From Rhodothermus sp. (GTDB taxonomy: Bacteria; Bacteroidota; Rhodothermia; Rhodothermales; Rhodothermaceae): a stretch of DNA of 64,000 nt. The stretch's first letter is position 1. The number at the start of each line of letters is the position of its first letter. The translations under genes were made by a program, and so were the position numbers. This document shows positions 25,691 through 35,283 of the stretch, one piece after another. The DNA lies in the NCBI GenBank assembly GCA_030950375.1, contig JAUZRN010000007.1:1-64000 (forward strand). The letters run 5' to 3'. The notes beneath the pieces are model-generated. The model ran no database searches, was not told the DNA's origin, and saw only the letters and a program-made list of their open reading frames with translations.

Positions 25691-25820
25691 ACTGAGTGGA
25701 GATGCTGCCAGGAGCTGTTCAGGCAGCATACCGGCCGATCCCTGCATCTTGCACGTAACGTAGTGTTTCACCTAAACCCAACGAGGGCTTATGTATGGTT
25801 ATACAAACTATTTAGGATTA

Positions 25821-27068
25821 ATGCGTATTCTTACCTTTTTCATCTTTCCGTTTGTACTTCAGGCACAGCCCAGTACCTCCATTCCACAGCTTTCGCTGAA
25901 TGCACTGATCCAGGAGGCCCTGCAGGCCAACCCGGCCCTGCAGGCCGCCCGGCTGGCCGCTGCAGCGCGCAGTACCCGACCCACCCAGGTCGGAACACTG
26001 CCCGATCCTTCTTTCGAAGCCGGCTATCGTCCACTGGCCATCGGAGGGCTTGAGGGCACTGCGCCGGCCACCTTCATGCTCATGCAGCGGCTCCCTTTTC
26101 CAGGTAAGCTCAGCCTGGACGCCGAAGCGGCCCGGTTGGAAGCCGAAGCCACGGCTCAGGATGCCGACGCACTGGCCTTACGGCTGGTGTTTGCCCTACG
26201 CGCCACCTACTTCGAACTGTACCGACTACAGGAGACGCGCCGGCTGATTGAGGACTTTCAGGAGCGGCTCCGTGCTTTTGCCGAGGCCGCCGCTGTCCGC
26301 TATGAAGTCGGGCAGGGCTCCCAGGCGGCTGTGCTGCGCGTGCAGCTGGAGCAACATCGGCTTTCGCGGCAGTTGCTGGATCTGCAGGGCGCCTGGCAGG
26401 CCCAGTATGCCCGGCTGATTCAACTCACCGGACGTACCGGTCTACCGGATACGGTGCGTCTGGAACCGCTCACCGCGCCGGCTGCCTTACCCCGGCTGCC
26501 ACTGGAGGAAGCCTTTCAGCGCCATCCCGAAGCGCTGGCACTGCGTCTGCGCGAAGATCGCGCCCGCACGCTTATCCGCCGGGCCCGTCGGGAATACTGG
26601 CCGGACTTCGTGATCGGAGTCGGACTGACCGATATGATGCGCAAGGATCAGCCCGTTGCTCCATTTACTGCCCTTGATGACCGGCTGGCGGTACGTTTTG
26701 GAATCATTCTGCCGTTGCAGCGAACGCGCCGGGCTGCTCGGGTAGAAGAAACCCGTCTGGAAGCCCGACGGCTGGAAGCCCGCTATACGGATCTCTACAA
26801 TCGCTTCCTGAGCCGCTGGCAGGCGCTTGAAGAGCGCTTTGCCGCCGACCGAGCCAACCTGGCCCTGCTCGAACGAACGCTGATCCCAGAAGCCCGAACC
26901 ACCCGGGAAGCCCTATTGAGTGCCTATACGACCGGCCAGGCTTCATACCTGGACCTGCTGGATGCAGAACGGGCACTCTTCGAGCTCGAGCGTCAATGGG
27001 TCAACACGCTGACTCGCCTGCTTCTTACCCAGGCCGAAGCCGAACAACTGCTGGGACGCTTACCCTAA
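25821..27068 (+). CDS. cusC: TolC-family outer-membrane channel of a CusCBA-type efflux pump
   Basis: About 415 residues after choosing the ATG at 25821, which has AGGA just upstream and starts the signal peptide MRILTFFIFPFVLQAQP. It has two related outer-membrane-efflux-protein halves with the usual long helices (LSLNALIQEALQANPALQAA; FGIILPLQRTRRAARVEETR) and ends in the ALLSAYTTGQASYLDLLDAE segment typical of metal-pump TolC proteins. It forms the outer-membrane duct for the RND pump encoded downstream (cusB after 31 bases, cusA after that). The gene name rests on the cluster; a czcC-like specificity is possible. Confidence 0.9.
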   Translation: MRILTFFIFPFVLQAQPSTSIPQLSLNALIQEALQANPALQAARLAAAARSTRPTQVGTLPDPSFEAGYRPLAIGGLEGTAPATFMLMQRLPFPGKLSLDAEAARLEAEATAQDADALALRLVFALRATYFELYRLQETRRLIEDFQERLRAFAEAAAVRYEVGQGSQAAVLRVQLEQHRLSRQLLDLQGAWQAQYARLIQLTGRTGLPDTVRLEPLTAPAALPRLPLEEAFQRHPEALALRLREDRARTLIRRARREYWPDFVIGVGLTDMMRKDQPVAPFTALDDRLAVRFGIILPLQRTRRAARVEETRLEARRLEARYTDLYNRFLSRWQALEERFAADRANLALLERTLIPEARTTREALLSAYTTGQASYLDLLDAERALFELERQWVNTLTRLLLTQAEAEQLLGRLP

Positions 27069-27099
27069 CCATGAAAAATCAAACTGTTGGAGGATAGCC

Positions 27100-28440
27100 A
27101 TGCGTACGCGCATTGCCCTGTTTTCGAGCGTGTTGGGCCTGTTGCTGATTGTCTATATGGCCCATAGTCTCTGGCGGAACAACACAGAGTCCCCCGCCAC
27201 ACCTGCGGATACTGCCGCAACCGCCATCCCTGCTGGAGGACTGGCCGCGTTCGACAAAAACGGAGACGGCATCGTCTACCAGGACCCCATGCATCCCTGG
27301 ATCGTCCTGGATGCACCCGGGAAAGCTCCGGACTGTGGGATGGATCTCGTCCCGGTTTCCATTCATGAGGGTATGGATATGGAGACGGATGGATCAGTCC
27401 GGATTGACCCGGTAGTGCTCCAGAACACCGGCGTCCGCCTGACCACCGTTGAGGTGGCGCCGCTGGCCCCCACAGTACGCGCCACGGCTCGTCTGGAAGT
27501 CAATGAGCAGCAGCTTGTGGCGGTCTCGCCCAAGATCAGCGGTTGGGTCGAAGTGCTCTATGTGGACTATGAGGGGGCGCGGGTGCGCCAGGGGGATCCA
27601 CTGCTGGAAATCTACAGTCCAGAGCTGGTCTCTACGCAGGAAGAATATCTGCTGGCGCTGCGGAACGTCCGCCAGCTTGCCGGCACTCCGGCCGAAGCCG
27701 ATGCCCGTCGTCTGCTGGAGGCTGCCCGTCGTCGGCTGCTGTTCTGGGACATTACCGATGAGCAAGTTCGCCAGCTTGAGGTTACGGGTCAACCACGTAA
27801 GACATTGACGCTGTATGCGCCAGCATCGGGTACGGTGCTGGAGAAGAAGGTGGTGGAAGGCCAGAAGATTCAGGCGGGTCAGACCCTCTTTGTGCTGGCT
27901 GACCTTTCGACGCTCTGGCTGCAGGTGGACGTCTATGAGCACGACCTGAACTGGGTCGTCCCGGGCATTCGGGCCGAAATCACATTGCCCTACGATCCGA
28001 CGGTTCGGCTGGAGGGCTATGTCGATTACGTCTACGACACGCTTGATCCGACTACCCGGACGGCCCAGGCTCGCATTGTCGTACCCAACCCCGGCTTGCG
28101 GCTCAAACCCGGCATGTACGCCGTGGCGACGCTGCACGGACGCCCCACGCCTCCGCGGCCACTGGTTCCGGACGAAGCCATTGTCCGCTATGGCGAGGAG
28201 GCCTTTGTCATCGTCGCCCTGGGCGAAGGCCGCTTCCTGCCTACGAAGGTGCGGATTGGCCATGAGGCCAACGGATACGCCCAGATTCTGGAAGGCCTGC
28301 AAGGAGGCGAGCAGATCGTCGCGCGTGCTCAGTTTCTCATCGACTCGGAAGCCCGCCTGAAAAGTGCGCTGGGGGCGTTGATGAGCGGCCACCAGCATGG
28401 CGGAGCCTCTGAATCGGATCAGCCAGACGCGCACTCCTGA
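27100..28440 (+). CDS. cusB: CusB-like periplasmic adaptor with metal-binding domain
   Basis: A 446-residue membrane-fusion protein with an N-terminal signal anchor (IALFSSVLGLLLIVYMA), a heavy-metal-binding segment (VYQDPMHPWIVLDAPGKAP then DCGMDLVP) like the CusB N-terminal domain, two lipoyl/hairpin halves (PKISGWVEVLYVDYEGARVR; APASGTVLEKKVVEGQKI), the beta-barrel (VDVYEHDLNWV) and a membrane-proximal domain. It joins CusA to the TolC channel and probably captures the metal ion. The His/Met/Cys of PMHP and CGMD are likely ligands. It is encoded between cusC and cusA as in known CusCBA systems. Confidence 0.92.
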   Translation: MRTRIALFSSVLGLLLIVYMAHSLWRNNTESPATPADTAATAIPAGGLAAFDKNGDGIVYQDPMHPWIVLDAPGKAPDCGMDLVPVSIHEGMDMETDGSVRIDPVVLQNTGVRLTTVEVAPLAPTVRATARLEVNEQQLVAVSPKISGWVEVLYVDYEGARVRQGDPLLEIYSPELVSTQEEYLLALRNVRQLAGTPAEADARRLLEAARRRLLFWDITDEQVRQLEVTGQPRKTLTLYAPASGTVLEKKVVEGQKIQAGQTLFVLADLSTLWLQVDVYEHDLNWVVPGIRAEITLPYDPTVRLEGYVDYVYDTLDPTTRTAQARIVVPNPGLRLKPGMYAVATLHGRPTPPRPLVPDEAIVRYGEEAFVIVALGEGRFLPTKVRIGHEANGYAQILEGLQGGEQIVARAQFLIDSEARLKSALGALMSGHQHGGASESDQPDAHS

Positions 28441-28474
28441 ACCAGATTTTCTCTACTAAACCCGAAAGTCAGCC

Positions 28475-31400
28475 ATGTTAGAGCGGATCATAGAAGGAAG
28501 CATGCGGAACCGCCAGCTCGTGCTCATGCTGGCGATTCTGCTGGCCGCCCTGGGCGTGTGGGCCACCCTGAACATCCCCATTGATGCCATTCCGGACATT
28601 TCCGATGTGCAGGTGGTCATCCGCACGGAATATCCCGGGCAGGCCCCACAGATCGTTGAAGACCAGGTGACCTATCCCCTGGCTACAGCTATGTTGGCAG
28701 TGCCGGGCGCCCGGACCGTCCGGGGCTACTCCATGTTCGGGACCTCTTTCGTCTACATCATCTTCGAAGACGGGACCGACATGTACTGGGCCCGAAGTCG
28801 GGTCCTGGAATATCTAAACCAAGTGGCTGGCACCCTGCCTGAAGGTGCCAAGCCGGCCATCGGACCAGACGCCACCAGCGTCGGCTGGATTTTCGAATAC
28901 AGTCTGGTCGATACGACGGGTCGCCACGACCTGGCCGACCTGCGCACGATTCAGGACTTCTTCCTGAAATACGAGCTCCAGTCCATTCCAGGCGTCTCCG
29001 AAGTGGCCACGGTCGGCGGCTTTGTCAAGCAGTATCAGATTGTGGTCGATCCGCAGAAGCTGCTGGCCTATGGCATCCCGCTGAGCCATGTGCGCATGGC
29101 CATCCAGCGCTCTAACCGGGAAGTAGGCGCTCGGCTGCTGGAGCTGGGCGAACGAGAGTTTATCGTGCGAGGGCGCGGGTATATCCAGGGCCTGGACGAC
29201 CTGCGCCAGATCCCCCTGAAGGCGAAAGATGGGACAGTCATCACGCTGGACGACGTCGCCACAATCCGGCATGGTCCGGAAATTCGGCGCGGCATTGCCG
29301 AGCGCAACGGCGAAGGGGAAGTGGTCGGCGGGATTGTGATCATGCGCTATGGCGAAAATGCCCTGCGCGTGATCGAACGAGTCAAAGCACGTCTGGCAGA
29401 ACTTCAGGCCAGCTTACCGGAAGGTGTTACGATCAACATCGAATACGACCGGTCACGGTTGATTCGTGATGCGGTACGGACTGTCACGCTCAAGCTCTGG
29501 CAACAGCTGGCCGTTGTGGCGCTGATCGTATTTGTTTTCCTGTTGCACGTACGCAGCGCCTTTGTCGCGCTGGTCTCGGTGCCGCTGGGGGCGCTGACCG
29601 CCCTGCTCATTATGTATCTGCTGGGAGTCAATGCCAACATTATGAGCCTGGGGGGTATTGCAGTGGCGATCGGCGTGATGGTGGATGCTTCGCTCGTGAT
29701 GGTAGAGAATGCCTTTAAACACCTGGAGCAGGCCCGTTTGAAGGCGGGCACTTCCCAGCTTCCTGCCAGCGAGCGCCTGCGCGTTTTGCTGGCATCCGCC
29801 CGGGAGGTCGGTCCCAGTATGTTCTTCTCACTGCTGATCGTTACGATCAGCTACCTGCCTGTCTTCGCCCTGCAGCAGGTAGAAGGCCGGCTCTTTCGCC
29901 CCCTGGCCATGACCACCACGTTCTCTATGGCTGCGGCATCGGTGCTGGCTGTCACGCTGATTCCAGCCCTGATGGTCCTTTTCGTACGCGGCCGCATCCG
30001 CACCGAGCACCAGAACCCTCTGGCACGCTTCTTTGCCTGGGCCTATCGGCCCATCATTCGCTACACGCTCCGCCATCCCTGGCGGATTGTGCTGGGCAGT
30101 GTGCTCCTTCTCGGGCTGACACTGTTGCCTGTTCAGCGGTTGATGCTGGGCCGCGTTTACGTCGATTTTCCGCAGATCGGCTCTGAATTCATGCCGCCGC
30201 TGAACGAAGGTGACCTGCTCTACATGCCCACCACGTTGCCAGGTATTTCGCCCCAGAAAGCCAAAGAGCTGCTGCAGCAGACGGATCGGATTATCAAGAG
30301 CTTTCCAGAAGTCAAGTCGGTCTTCGGGAAAGCGGGACGCGCCGAGACGGCAACAGACCCTGCTCCACTTTCCATGTTCGAAACGATCATTATCCTGAAA
30401 GACCCGAGCGAGTGGCGGCCGGGCATGACGCTGGACCGGCTCATTGAAGAAATGGACCGCGCCCTGCGCATCCCGGGATTGACTAATGCCTGGACCATGC
30501 CCATCAAGACACGGGTCGATATGCTGGCCACCGGCATCAAAACGCCGGTTGGTATTAAAATCGTGGGTCCTGATCTGCCCACCCTGGAGGAGATCGGTGC
30601 TCATCTGGAGCAGGTCCTGCGTCAGGTACCCGGCACCCGTTCGGTCTATGCCGAACGGGCCATGGGCGGCAGCTACCTGGACGTGGTGGTTGACCGTGCT
30701 GAGGCTGCCCGTTACGGACTGACCGTGGGCGACGTGCTGGAGATTGTGCAGACGGCCATCGGCGGCATGAACGTCACCACGACCATTGAAGGATTGGAGC
30801 GCTACCCAGTGCTGGTCCGTTACCCGCGCGACCTGCGCGACAACCTGCCCGCCCTGCGTCAGGTGCTGGTGCCTACCCCCTCCGGCGCACAGGTTCCCCT
30901 CGGTCAGCTGGCCCGCTTTGAACTGGTCGAAGGCCCCCCCTTGATCAAAAGCGAAAATGCCCGGCCGAATGCCTGGGTGTATATCGACCTGGAGCAGGGT
31001 GTTGATATTGGTTCGTACGTCCAGCAAGCCCAGGAAATTGTGGCGCGGGAGGTATCCCTGCCGCCCGGTTACTCGCTGGTCTGGAGCGGCCAATATGAAT
31101 ACATGGAGCGGGCTGCTCGCCGGCTACGTTTCCTGGTACCCCTGACCATCGGGATTGTGTTCTTGCTCCTGCTGATCCACTTTCGCAGCCTGCGCGAGAC
31201 GCTGCTGCTCATGGCGACCTTGCCTATGGCCGCTATCGGAGCAGTCTGGCTCATGAGTATCCTGAGCTTCAACATGAGCGTGGCCGCCGCGGTAGGCTAC
31301 ATTGCAGTAGCCGGACTGGCCGCCGAAACGGGCGTGGTCATGCAGGCTTTCCTTTCCGACACGATTGCCCGGTATCGCCGGGAAGGCCGCCTGACCTCGC

Positions 31401-31705
31401 TGGCTGCGCTGCAGGCTGCGCTGGAAGAGGGCGCCTCGCGACGTGTGCGCCCTTTGCTGATGACGGTGTCAACCTCGCTGATTGGTCTGCTACCTGTCAT
31501 GTTCGGTTCAGAAACCGGCGCTGAAGTCATGAAGCGGCTGGCGGCTCCCATGGTCGGCGGCCTCTTCAGCGCGGCGGCGCTGACGCTGGTGGTTATTCCA
31601 GCCCTGAACATGATTATCCACCGCATTCGGCTTCGGAAAGAACTGTCCACCCGGACCACCGACCATCAGCCCGAACCAACCCCGGTTTCTTCTTCAACTT
31701 CATGA
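28475..31705 (+). CDS. cusA: CusA/CzcA-family heavy-metal RND efflux pump
   Basis: A 1076-residue RND permease with 12 transmembrane segments in the usual two-half pattern (1 + large periplasmic loop + 6, repeated). The start (IDAIPDISDVQVVIRTEYPG) is typical of heavy-metal RND pumps. TMPIKTRVDMLATGIKTP corresponds to the CusA region that carries a substrate methionine, which favours Cu+/Ag+ over Zn/Co. The proton-relay segment contains a GVMVDASLVMVENAF stretch with Asp and Glu. It uses the proton gradient to drive metal from the periplasm or inner membrane out through CusBC. Confidence 0.94.
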   Translation: MLERIIEGSMRNRQLVLMLAILLAALGVWATLNIPIDAIPDISDVQVVIRTEYPGQAPQIVEDQVTYPLATAMLAVPGARTVRGYSMFGTSFVYIIFEDGTDMYWARSRVLEYLNQVAGTLPEGAKPAIGPDATSVGWIFEYSLVDTTGRHDLADLRTIQDFFLKYELQSIPGVSEVATVGGFVKQYQIVVDPQKLLAYGIPLSHVRMAIQRSNREVGARLLELGEREFIVRGRGYIQGLDDLRQIPLKAKDGTVITLDDVATIRHGPEIRRGIAERNGEGEVVGGIVIMRYGENALRVIERVKARLAELQASLPEGVTINIEYDRSRLIRDAVRTVTLKLWQQLAVVALIVFVFLLHVRSAFVALVSVPLGALTALLIMYLLGVNANIMSLGGIAVAIGVMVDASLVMVENAFKHLEQARLKAGTSQLPASERLRVLLASAREVGPSMFFSLLIVTISYLPVFALQQVEGRLFRPLAMTTTFSMAAASVLAVTLIPALMVLFVRGRIRTEHQNPLARFFAWAYRPIIRYTLRHPWRIVLGSVLLLGLTLLPVQRLMLGRVYVDFPQIGSEFMPPLNEGDLLYMPTTLPGISPQKAKELLQQTDRIIKSFPEVKSVFGKAGRAETATDPAPLSMFETIIILKDPSEWRPGMTLDRLIEEMDRALRIPGLTNAWTMPIKTRVDMLATGIKTPVGIKIVGPDLPTLEEIGAHLEQVLRQVPGTRSVYAERAMGGSYLDVVVDRAEAARYGLTVGDVLEIVQTAIGGMNVTTTIEGLERYPVLVRYPRDLRDNLPALRQVLVPTPSGAQVPLGQLARFELVEGPPLIKSENARPNAWVYIDLEQGVDIGSYVQQAQEIVAREVSLPPGYSLVWSGQYEYMERAARRLRFLVPLTIGIVFLLLLIHFRSLRETLLLMATLPMAAIGAVWLMSILSFNMSVAAAVGYIAVAGLAAETGVVMQAFLSDTIARYRREGRLTSLAALQAALEEGASRRVRPLLMTVSTSLIGLLPVMFGSETGAEVMKRLAAPMVGGLFSAAALTLVVIPALNMIIHRIRLRKELSTRTTDHQPEPTPVSSSTS

Positions 31706-31727
31706 GCCGTCTCGGCCTGTTTCTTGT

Positions 31728-31756
31728 ATGCGGCAAAAGTGCTAACTTTGCCGCAT
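31728..31756. promoter_or_regulatory. Perfect 10-bp inverted repeat between cusA and the barrel gene
   Basis: ATGCGGCAAA and TTTGCCGCAT form a perfect 10-base stem with a 9-base spacer, 22 bases before the next start codon. There is no T-run after the arms, so it is not a standard terminator. It contains TAACTTTG (31743-31750), which matches the TAnnTTTG -7 box described for Bacteroidota promoters, with a TTG (31724-31726) upstream at a somewhat short distance. It may be a regulated promoter of the outer-membrane and PepSY genes. Confidence 0.5.
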
Positions 31757-31778
31757 CAGCACGCGAACAGGGCCGGTT

Positions 31779-33278
31779 ATGCGCTGCTCTGGAGTTGCGA
31801 GTCTTGTGGTAGTCCTTGTTAGTGGATATGCCGCCCTGGGGGCGATGGCCCAGCCATCGCCCCCACAGGGTACATTGCTGGAATGGGCAGCCCACATGCG
31901 TCGACTGGTGCTGGACCGTACGCACGCCTACGGCGGCCGCTACTACGAGGGAGGGCTTTTTCGCACCTTCACCCGCAAAATGGACTATGAGTACGAGCTG
32001 GACCTGCTCACCTATCGTTTCTCCCTGTTTGACGACGCCCGCTGGGTACAGCGCTCCGGAGGGTACCGGATCTATACCGGCAGCATTGATTACGGGGTCT
32101 TCGTGACGGCGAGCCAGTTCAAGCACACTGTTGCCCTGAATCGCCGCAGTCGCTTCCAGCTATGGGGCCTCCAGGAAGAAAACCTGCGTGCCCGACGTCT
32201 CTTTATCGAAGTAGGCTATACCTATCAACTGGCAGCCCAGCATCAGATCGGCGTGCGACATACCCTGGGCATGGACAAAGCAGACCTGGACCTTTCGCTG
32301 CATTATCAGTGGCGCTCCCCGGCCAGCGGGGGCGTGCGTCTGGAGCTGGGATTGCTGGACTGGGCCAGCAATTTCGTTTACCGATTGATTGCCCAGAGTA
32401 ATCGTAGCTTTGAAACGCGTCAGCACTACCGGCGCCGACCCTATCTGTTCTCGGTTACCGCAACCACGCCGGCCACTTTTCCGCTCCGGGCTGAAGTCGT
32501 CGCCGGGTTGCAGACCCGTAGCCGGGCCCGTGTTGACCAGACCGTTGCACGCATTCCAGGTTATGCAGGCTACGTCACCGAACACCTGCAGGCCTTCGAA
32601 AACCAGGAGTCGATCGGATATCTGGGACTGCTCCTTGAATACGTCCATCCCTTCTTTACCCTGGGAGCCACCTATCGTGGCCGCTATGGTTCGGTCAGTC
32701 GCACTCCGTCTGCCGACAGCACCGGCTGCTGGGAGGCAGCCCGTGGGCTGGGCCGCTGCTGGGTATCCTACCCCGCCCACTTTCAAACCCGAGAGTTTAC
32801 CAGCGCCCTGGGACTGCATGGTACACTGCGCTGGCGCCGCCTCGAATTGCGCACCGAATGGATCCGCGCTATCAACGGCGACCGCATGCAGGGGCCGGCC
32901 CTGCCCGAAGCCTTCGTGGTTCCGTACGACTTTCGCGAGCGTCGCCTGACTGGCAAAACGCGTCTGACGTACCTATCGCCAGCCGGCTTCTGGGGTGCCC
33001 TGGAACTCAATCTGGAAGACCGTAAGGTGCGCGGCCCTCGACAGGGCAGTACCATCAACCTGCCCTTTCGCCGCAATTTCCCGGATCAGGTTGTCCCGTT
33101 CAATCGACGCTTTACCCTGCTGCTGGGCTACCGACGTCCTGCGCTGGACCTAACCGTCGGGGTTTCGTATGATCAGGACGGGGACCTCTACAGCGGCTGG
33201 GGCATTCCCAGCCAGTGGCGAGACAAACCTGCCCGCTTCGATGGGGGATTTTTCAGACTTCAGTTAACCTGGCCGTAA
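31779..33278 (+). CDS. Unrecognised outer-membrane beta-barrel protein
   Basis: A 499-residue protein with a signal peptide (MRCSGVASLVVVLVSGYAAL then AMAQP). Alternating hydrophobic and aromatic strands run through the rest, ending in FFRLQLTWP, as expected for an outer-membrane barrel. I do not recognise a family, and it has no plug domain, so it is not a classic TonB receptor. The position right after cusA and 6 bases before the PepSY gene suggests it works with metal handling or with PepSY at the envelope, but that is inferred from context. It may have its own promoter (see the inverted repeat at 31728). Confidence 0.75.
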   Translation: MRCSGVASLVVVLVSGYAALGAMAQPSPPQGTLLEWAAHMRRLVLDRTHAYGGRYYEGGLFRTFTRKMDYEYELDLLTYRFSLFDDARWVQRSGGYRIYTGSIDYGVFVTASQFKHTVALNRRSRFQLWGLQEENLRARRLFIEVGYTYQLAAQHQIGVRHTLGMDKADLDLSLHYQWRSPASGGVRLELGLLDWASNFVYRLIAQSNRSFETRQHYRRRPYLFSVTATTPATFPLRAEVVAGLQTRSRARVDQTVARIPGYAGYVTEHLQAFENQESIGYLGLLLEYVHPFFTLGATYRGRYGSVSRTPSADSTGCWEAARGLGRCWVSYPAHFQTREFTSALGLHGTLRWRRLELRTEWIRAINGDRMQGPALPEAFVVPYDFRERRLTGKTRLTYLSPAGFWGALELNLEDRKVRGPRQGSTINLPFRRNFPDQVVPFNRRFTLLLGYRRPALDLTVGVSYDQDGDLYSGWGIPSQWRDKPARFDGGFFRLQLTWP

Positions 33279-33284
33279 GAGCAT

Positions 33285-34052
33285 ATGCGTTTACCGATTC
33301 GTACTATCCGAAAAATTCACCGTTATCTGGGGCTCATTATCGGCATCCAGCTCCTGCTGTGGACCGGCAGCGGACTGTTCTTTAGCCTGAATCCTATTGA
33401 GAAAGTGCGTGGCGAACACCTGATGGCGCCCCCGCCCGTACTGTCGCCGGACGACACGCTACTGGCCTCGCCGGCCCAGGTGCTGCGCGCGTTTCAACAG
33501 CGTTTTCCGGAAGCCGAAGTGCTTCAGATCACCCTGCGCCCTTTGCTTGACCAACCGGTCTATGAACTGACGTTTCGCCAGGAAGGTACGTTGCAATTTG
33601 CACTGGCCGATGCCCGCACGGGCCAGCTGCGTCCTCCGATCACTGAAGCCGAAGCTGTCGCCATCGCCCGGGCCGACTTCACTCCCGAAGCGCCGGTTGC
33701 GGCCGTCGAATATTTAACCGAAGCCCCTCCGGGTTCGGAATTCCGGAACAGTCCGCTGCCCGTTTACCGGGTCGTCTTCGATCATCCCACCGGCACCCGC
33801 ATCTATGTGGCCGCTGCAAACGGCCGGGTCACGGCCCGTCGAAACGACACCTGGCGCTGGTTCGACTTCTTCTGGATGTTTCACATCATGGACTATCGCA
33901 CCCGCGACAATTTCAACCATCTGCTCCTGCAGAGCTTTTCGCTCTTCGGCCTGCTGACCGTGCTCAGTGGCTTCGTCCTCTGGGCCGTTACTTCACCGAC
34001 ACTGCGGGGCCGTCGCAAGCGGGTCAGGCACGCATCGGCCGCGTCTCCGTAA
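33285..34052 (+). CDS. PepSY-domain membrane protein
   Basis: A 255-residue protein. An N-terminal helix (KIHRYLGLIIGIQLLLWTGS GLFFSL region) is followed by a soluble part with two PepSY-like repeats (around DDTLLASPAQVLRAFQQRFP and ITEAEAVAIARADF), then HIMDYR and a C-terminal helix (LLLQSFSLFGLLTVLSGFVLW). PepSY membrane proteins often occur with iron or copper uptake or respiratory genes and may carry heme; histidines here (KIHRYLG, FHIMD) could bind one. It is probably translated with the barrel gene. Its 3' end overlaps the convergent MFS gene by 29 bases. Confidence 0.8.
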   Translation: MRLPIRTIRKIHRYLGLIIGIQLLLWTGSGLFFSLNPIEKVRGEHLMAPPPVLSPDDTLLASPAQVLRAFQQRFPEAEVLQITLRPLLDQPVYELTFRQEGTLQFALADARTGQLRPPITEAEAVAIARADFTPEAPVAAVEYLTEAPPGSEFRNSPLPVYRVVFDHPTGTRIYVAAANGRVTARRNDTWRWFDFFWMFHIMDYRTRDNFNHLLLQSFSLFGLLTVLSGFVLWAVTSPTLRGRRKRVRHASAASP

Positions 34053-35271
34053 GCGTAGCGACCGCGATGCCTCCGGAAAGGAGCGTCAGCCCGGCAATGG
34101 TGCCGATGGCCCAGGCGATGCTCAGCACATCGGCCAGCAGGCCGGCCAGCAGGGCACCGACCACATAGCCGCCGTCGCGCCAGAGCCGATAGACTCCCAC
34201 GGCCGTTGAACGCCAGGCCGGATGCGCCACATCACCAATAACAGCCAGCAGCGTCGGGTACACCATGGCTGTGCCGATCCCCAGCCCGACCATGGCTGCG
34301 GCCTGCCAGACAAACACGTCCGAGAGAAGCATGGCCCCAATACTTATCCCCTGCAACCACATGCCGCCCACAATAAGCGGTCGCCGACCAATCCGATCCG
34401 AGAGCGCTCCAGTAACGAGCTGCCCCATCCCCCAGACGGCCGGGTAGAGCGCCGCCAGCCAGCCGATCTGCGTCAGTCCATAGCCCAGCGCCGCGAAAAA
34501 GAGGGGGAATAATCCCCAGGCCATGCCGTCGTTCAGGTTGTTGACCAACCCCGCCTGGCACACGGCAAACAGCCGGCGATCGCGCCAGGACGTACGCGCG
34601 AATACTTCCGTGAACGACAGCGGCGGCTCCGCAGTCTCAAAGTGCTGCTGCGCTTCCAGATCGGCGTGATGCCGCGTCTCGCGGACAAATAGCAGCGAAA
34701 GCAACAGCCCGGCCAACGAAAATCCTACACCCAGATAAAAAGGCTGCGGGCGCAACGCATAGGCGGCGGCCACATAACCGGTCGCCAGGGCTGCCAGCGA
34801 TACCGCCAGATAGCCGGCCGCTTCGTTGAGTCCCATGGCCAGCCCACGCTGTCGGGGCCCCACCAGATCGATCTTCATGATGACGGTCATCGACCAGGCC
34901 AGCCCCTGGTTCAGGCCGAGCAACACGTTGGCCACGACTACCCAGTCCCACGACGGAGCCCACATCAGCAGCCAGGGGACTGGCAACCCCGCCACCCAGC
35001 CAGCCAGCAGTACCCGACGTCGTCCGATTCGGTCGCCCAACCTTCCCGCTACCAGATTCGCCAGCGCTTTGGTCAGTCCGAAGCTGGCCACGAACGAAAG
35101 CGTCGCCACGCGCGAGGCCAGTCCGAATTCCTGCTCGGCCAGCAGCGGCAGAATCGCCCGCTCCATCCCTACCATCGCCCCTACGAAGGCATTCACCACT
35201 ACCAGCAGGCTGAACTGCATCCAGTTGGCCCGCAGTCCCAGTCGAACCGACGAGGCAGCTACTTCTTTCAT
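34024..35271 (-). CDS. Major facilitator superfamily transporter
   Basis: A 415-residue protein with 12 hydrophobic segments. The MFS loop 2-3 motif is visible (LVAGRLGDRIGRRRVLLAGW) and repeated in the second half (LVTGALSDRIGRRPLIVGG). The central loop (residues ~195-215) is charged. The substrate is not evident; drug, sugar or vitamin export or import are possible. It lies 12 bases after tenA on the same strand, so co-transcription is likely and a thiamine-precursor role is conceivable. Alternatively it may be a metal- or drug-efflux carrier linked to the neighbouring ArsR island. Confidence 0.88.
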   Translation of the reverse strand: MKEVAASSVRLGLRANWMQFSLLVVVNAFVGAMVGMERAILPLLAEQEFGLASRVATLSFVASFGLTKALANLVAGRLGDRIGRRRVLLAGWVAGLPVPWLLMWAPSWDWVVVANVLLGLNQGLAWSMTVIMKIDLVGPRQRGLAMGLNEAAGYLAVSLAALATGYVAAAYALRPQPFYLGVGFSLAGLLLSLLFVRETRHHADLEAQQHFETAEPPLSFTEVFARTSWRDRRLFAVCQAGLVNNLNDGMAWGLFPLFFAALGYGLTQIGWLAALYPAVWGMGQLVTGALSDRIGRRPLIVGGMWLQGISIGAMLLSDVFVWQAAAMVGLGIGTAMVYPTLLAVIGDVAHPAWRSTAVGVYRLWRDGGYVVGALLAGLLADVLSIAWAIGTIAGLTLLSGGIAVATLTETRPMRA

Positions 35272-35283
35272 CCTGGGTATGGT

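Noticed and set aside
25764-25779. Half-match to a parS site (TGTTTCAC...)
   Set aside because: Only the left half matches TGTTTCACGTGAAACA; the right half differs at several positions, and the site is 20 kb from parB, so it is likely chance.
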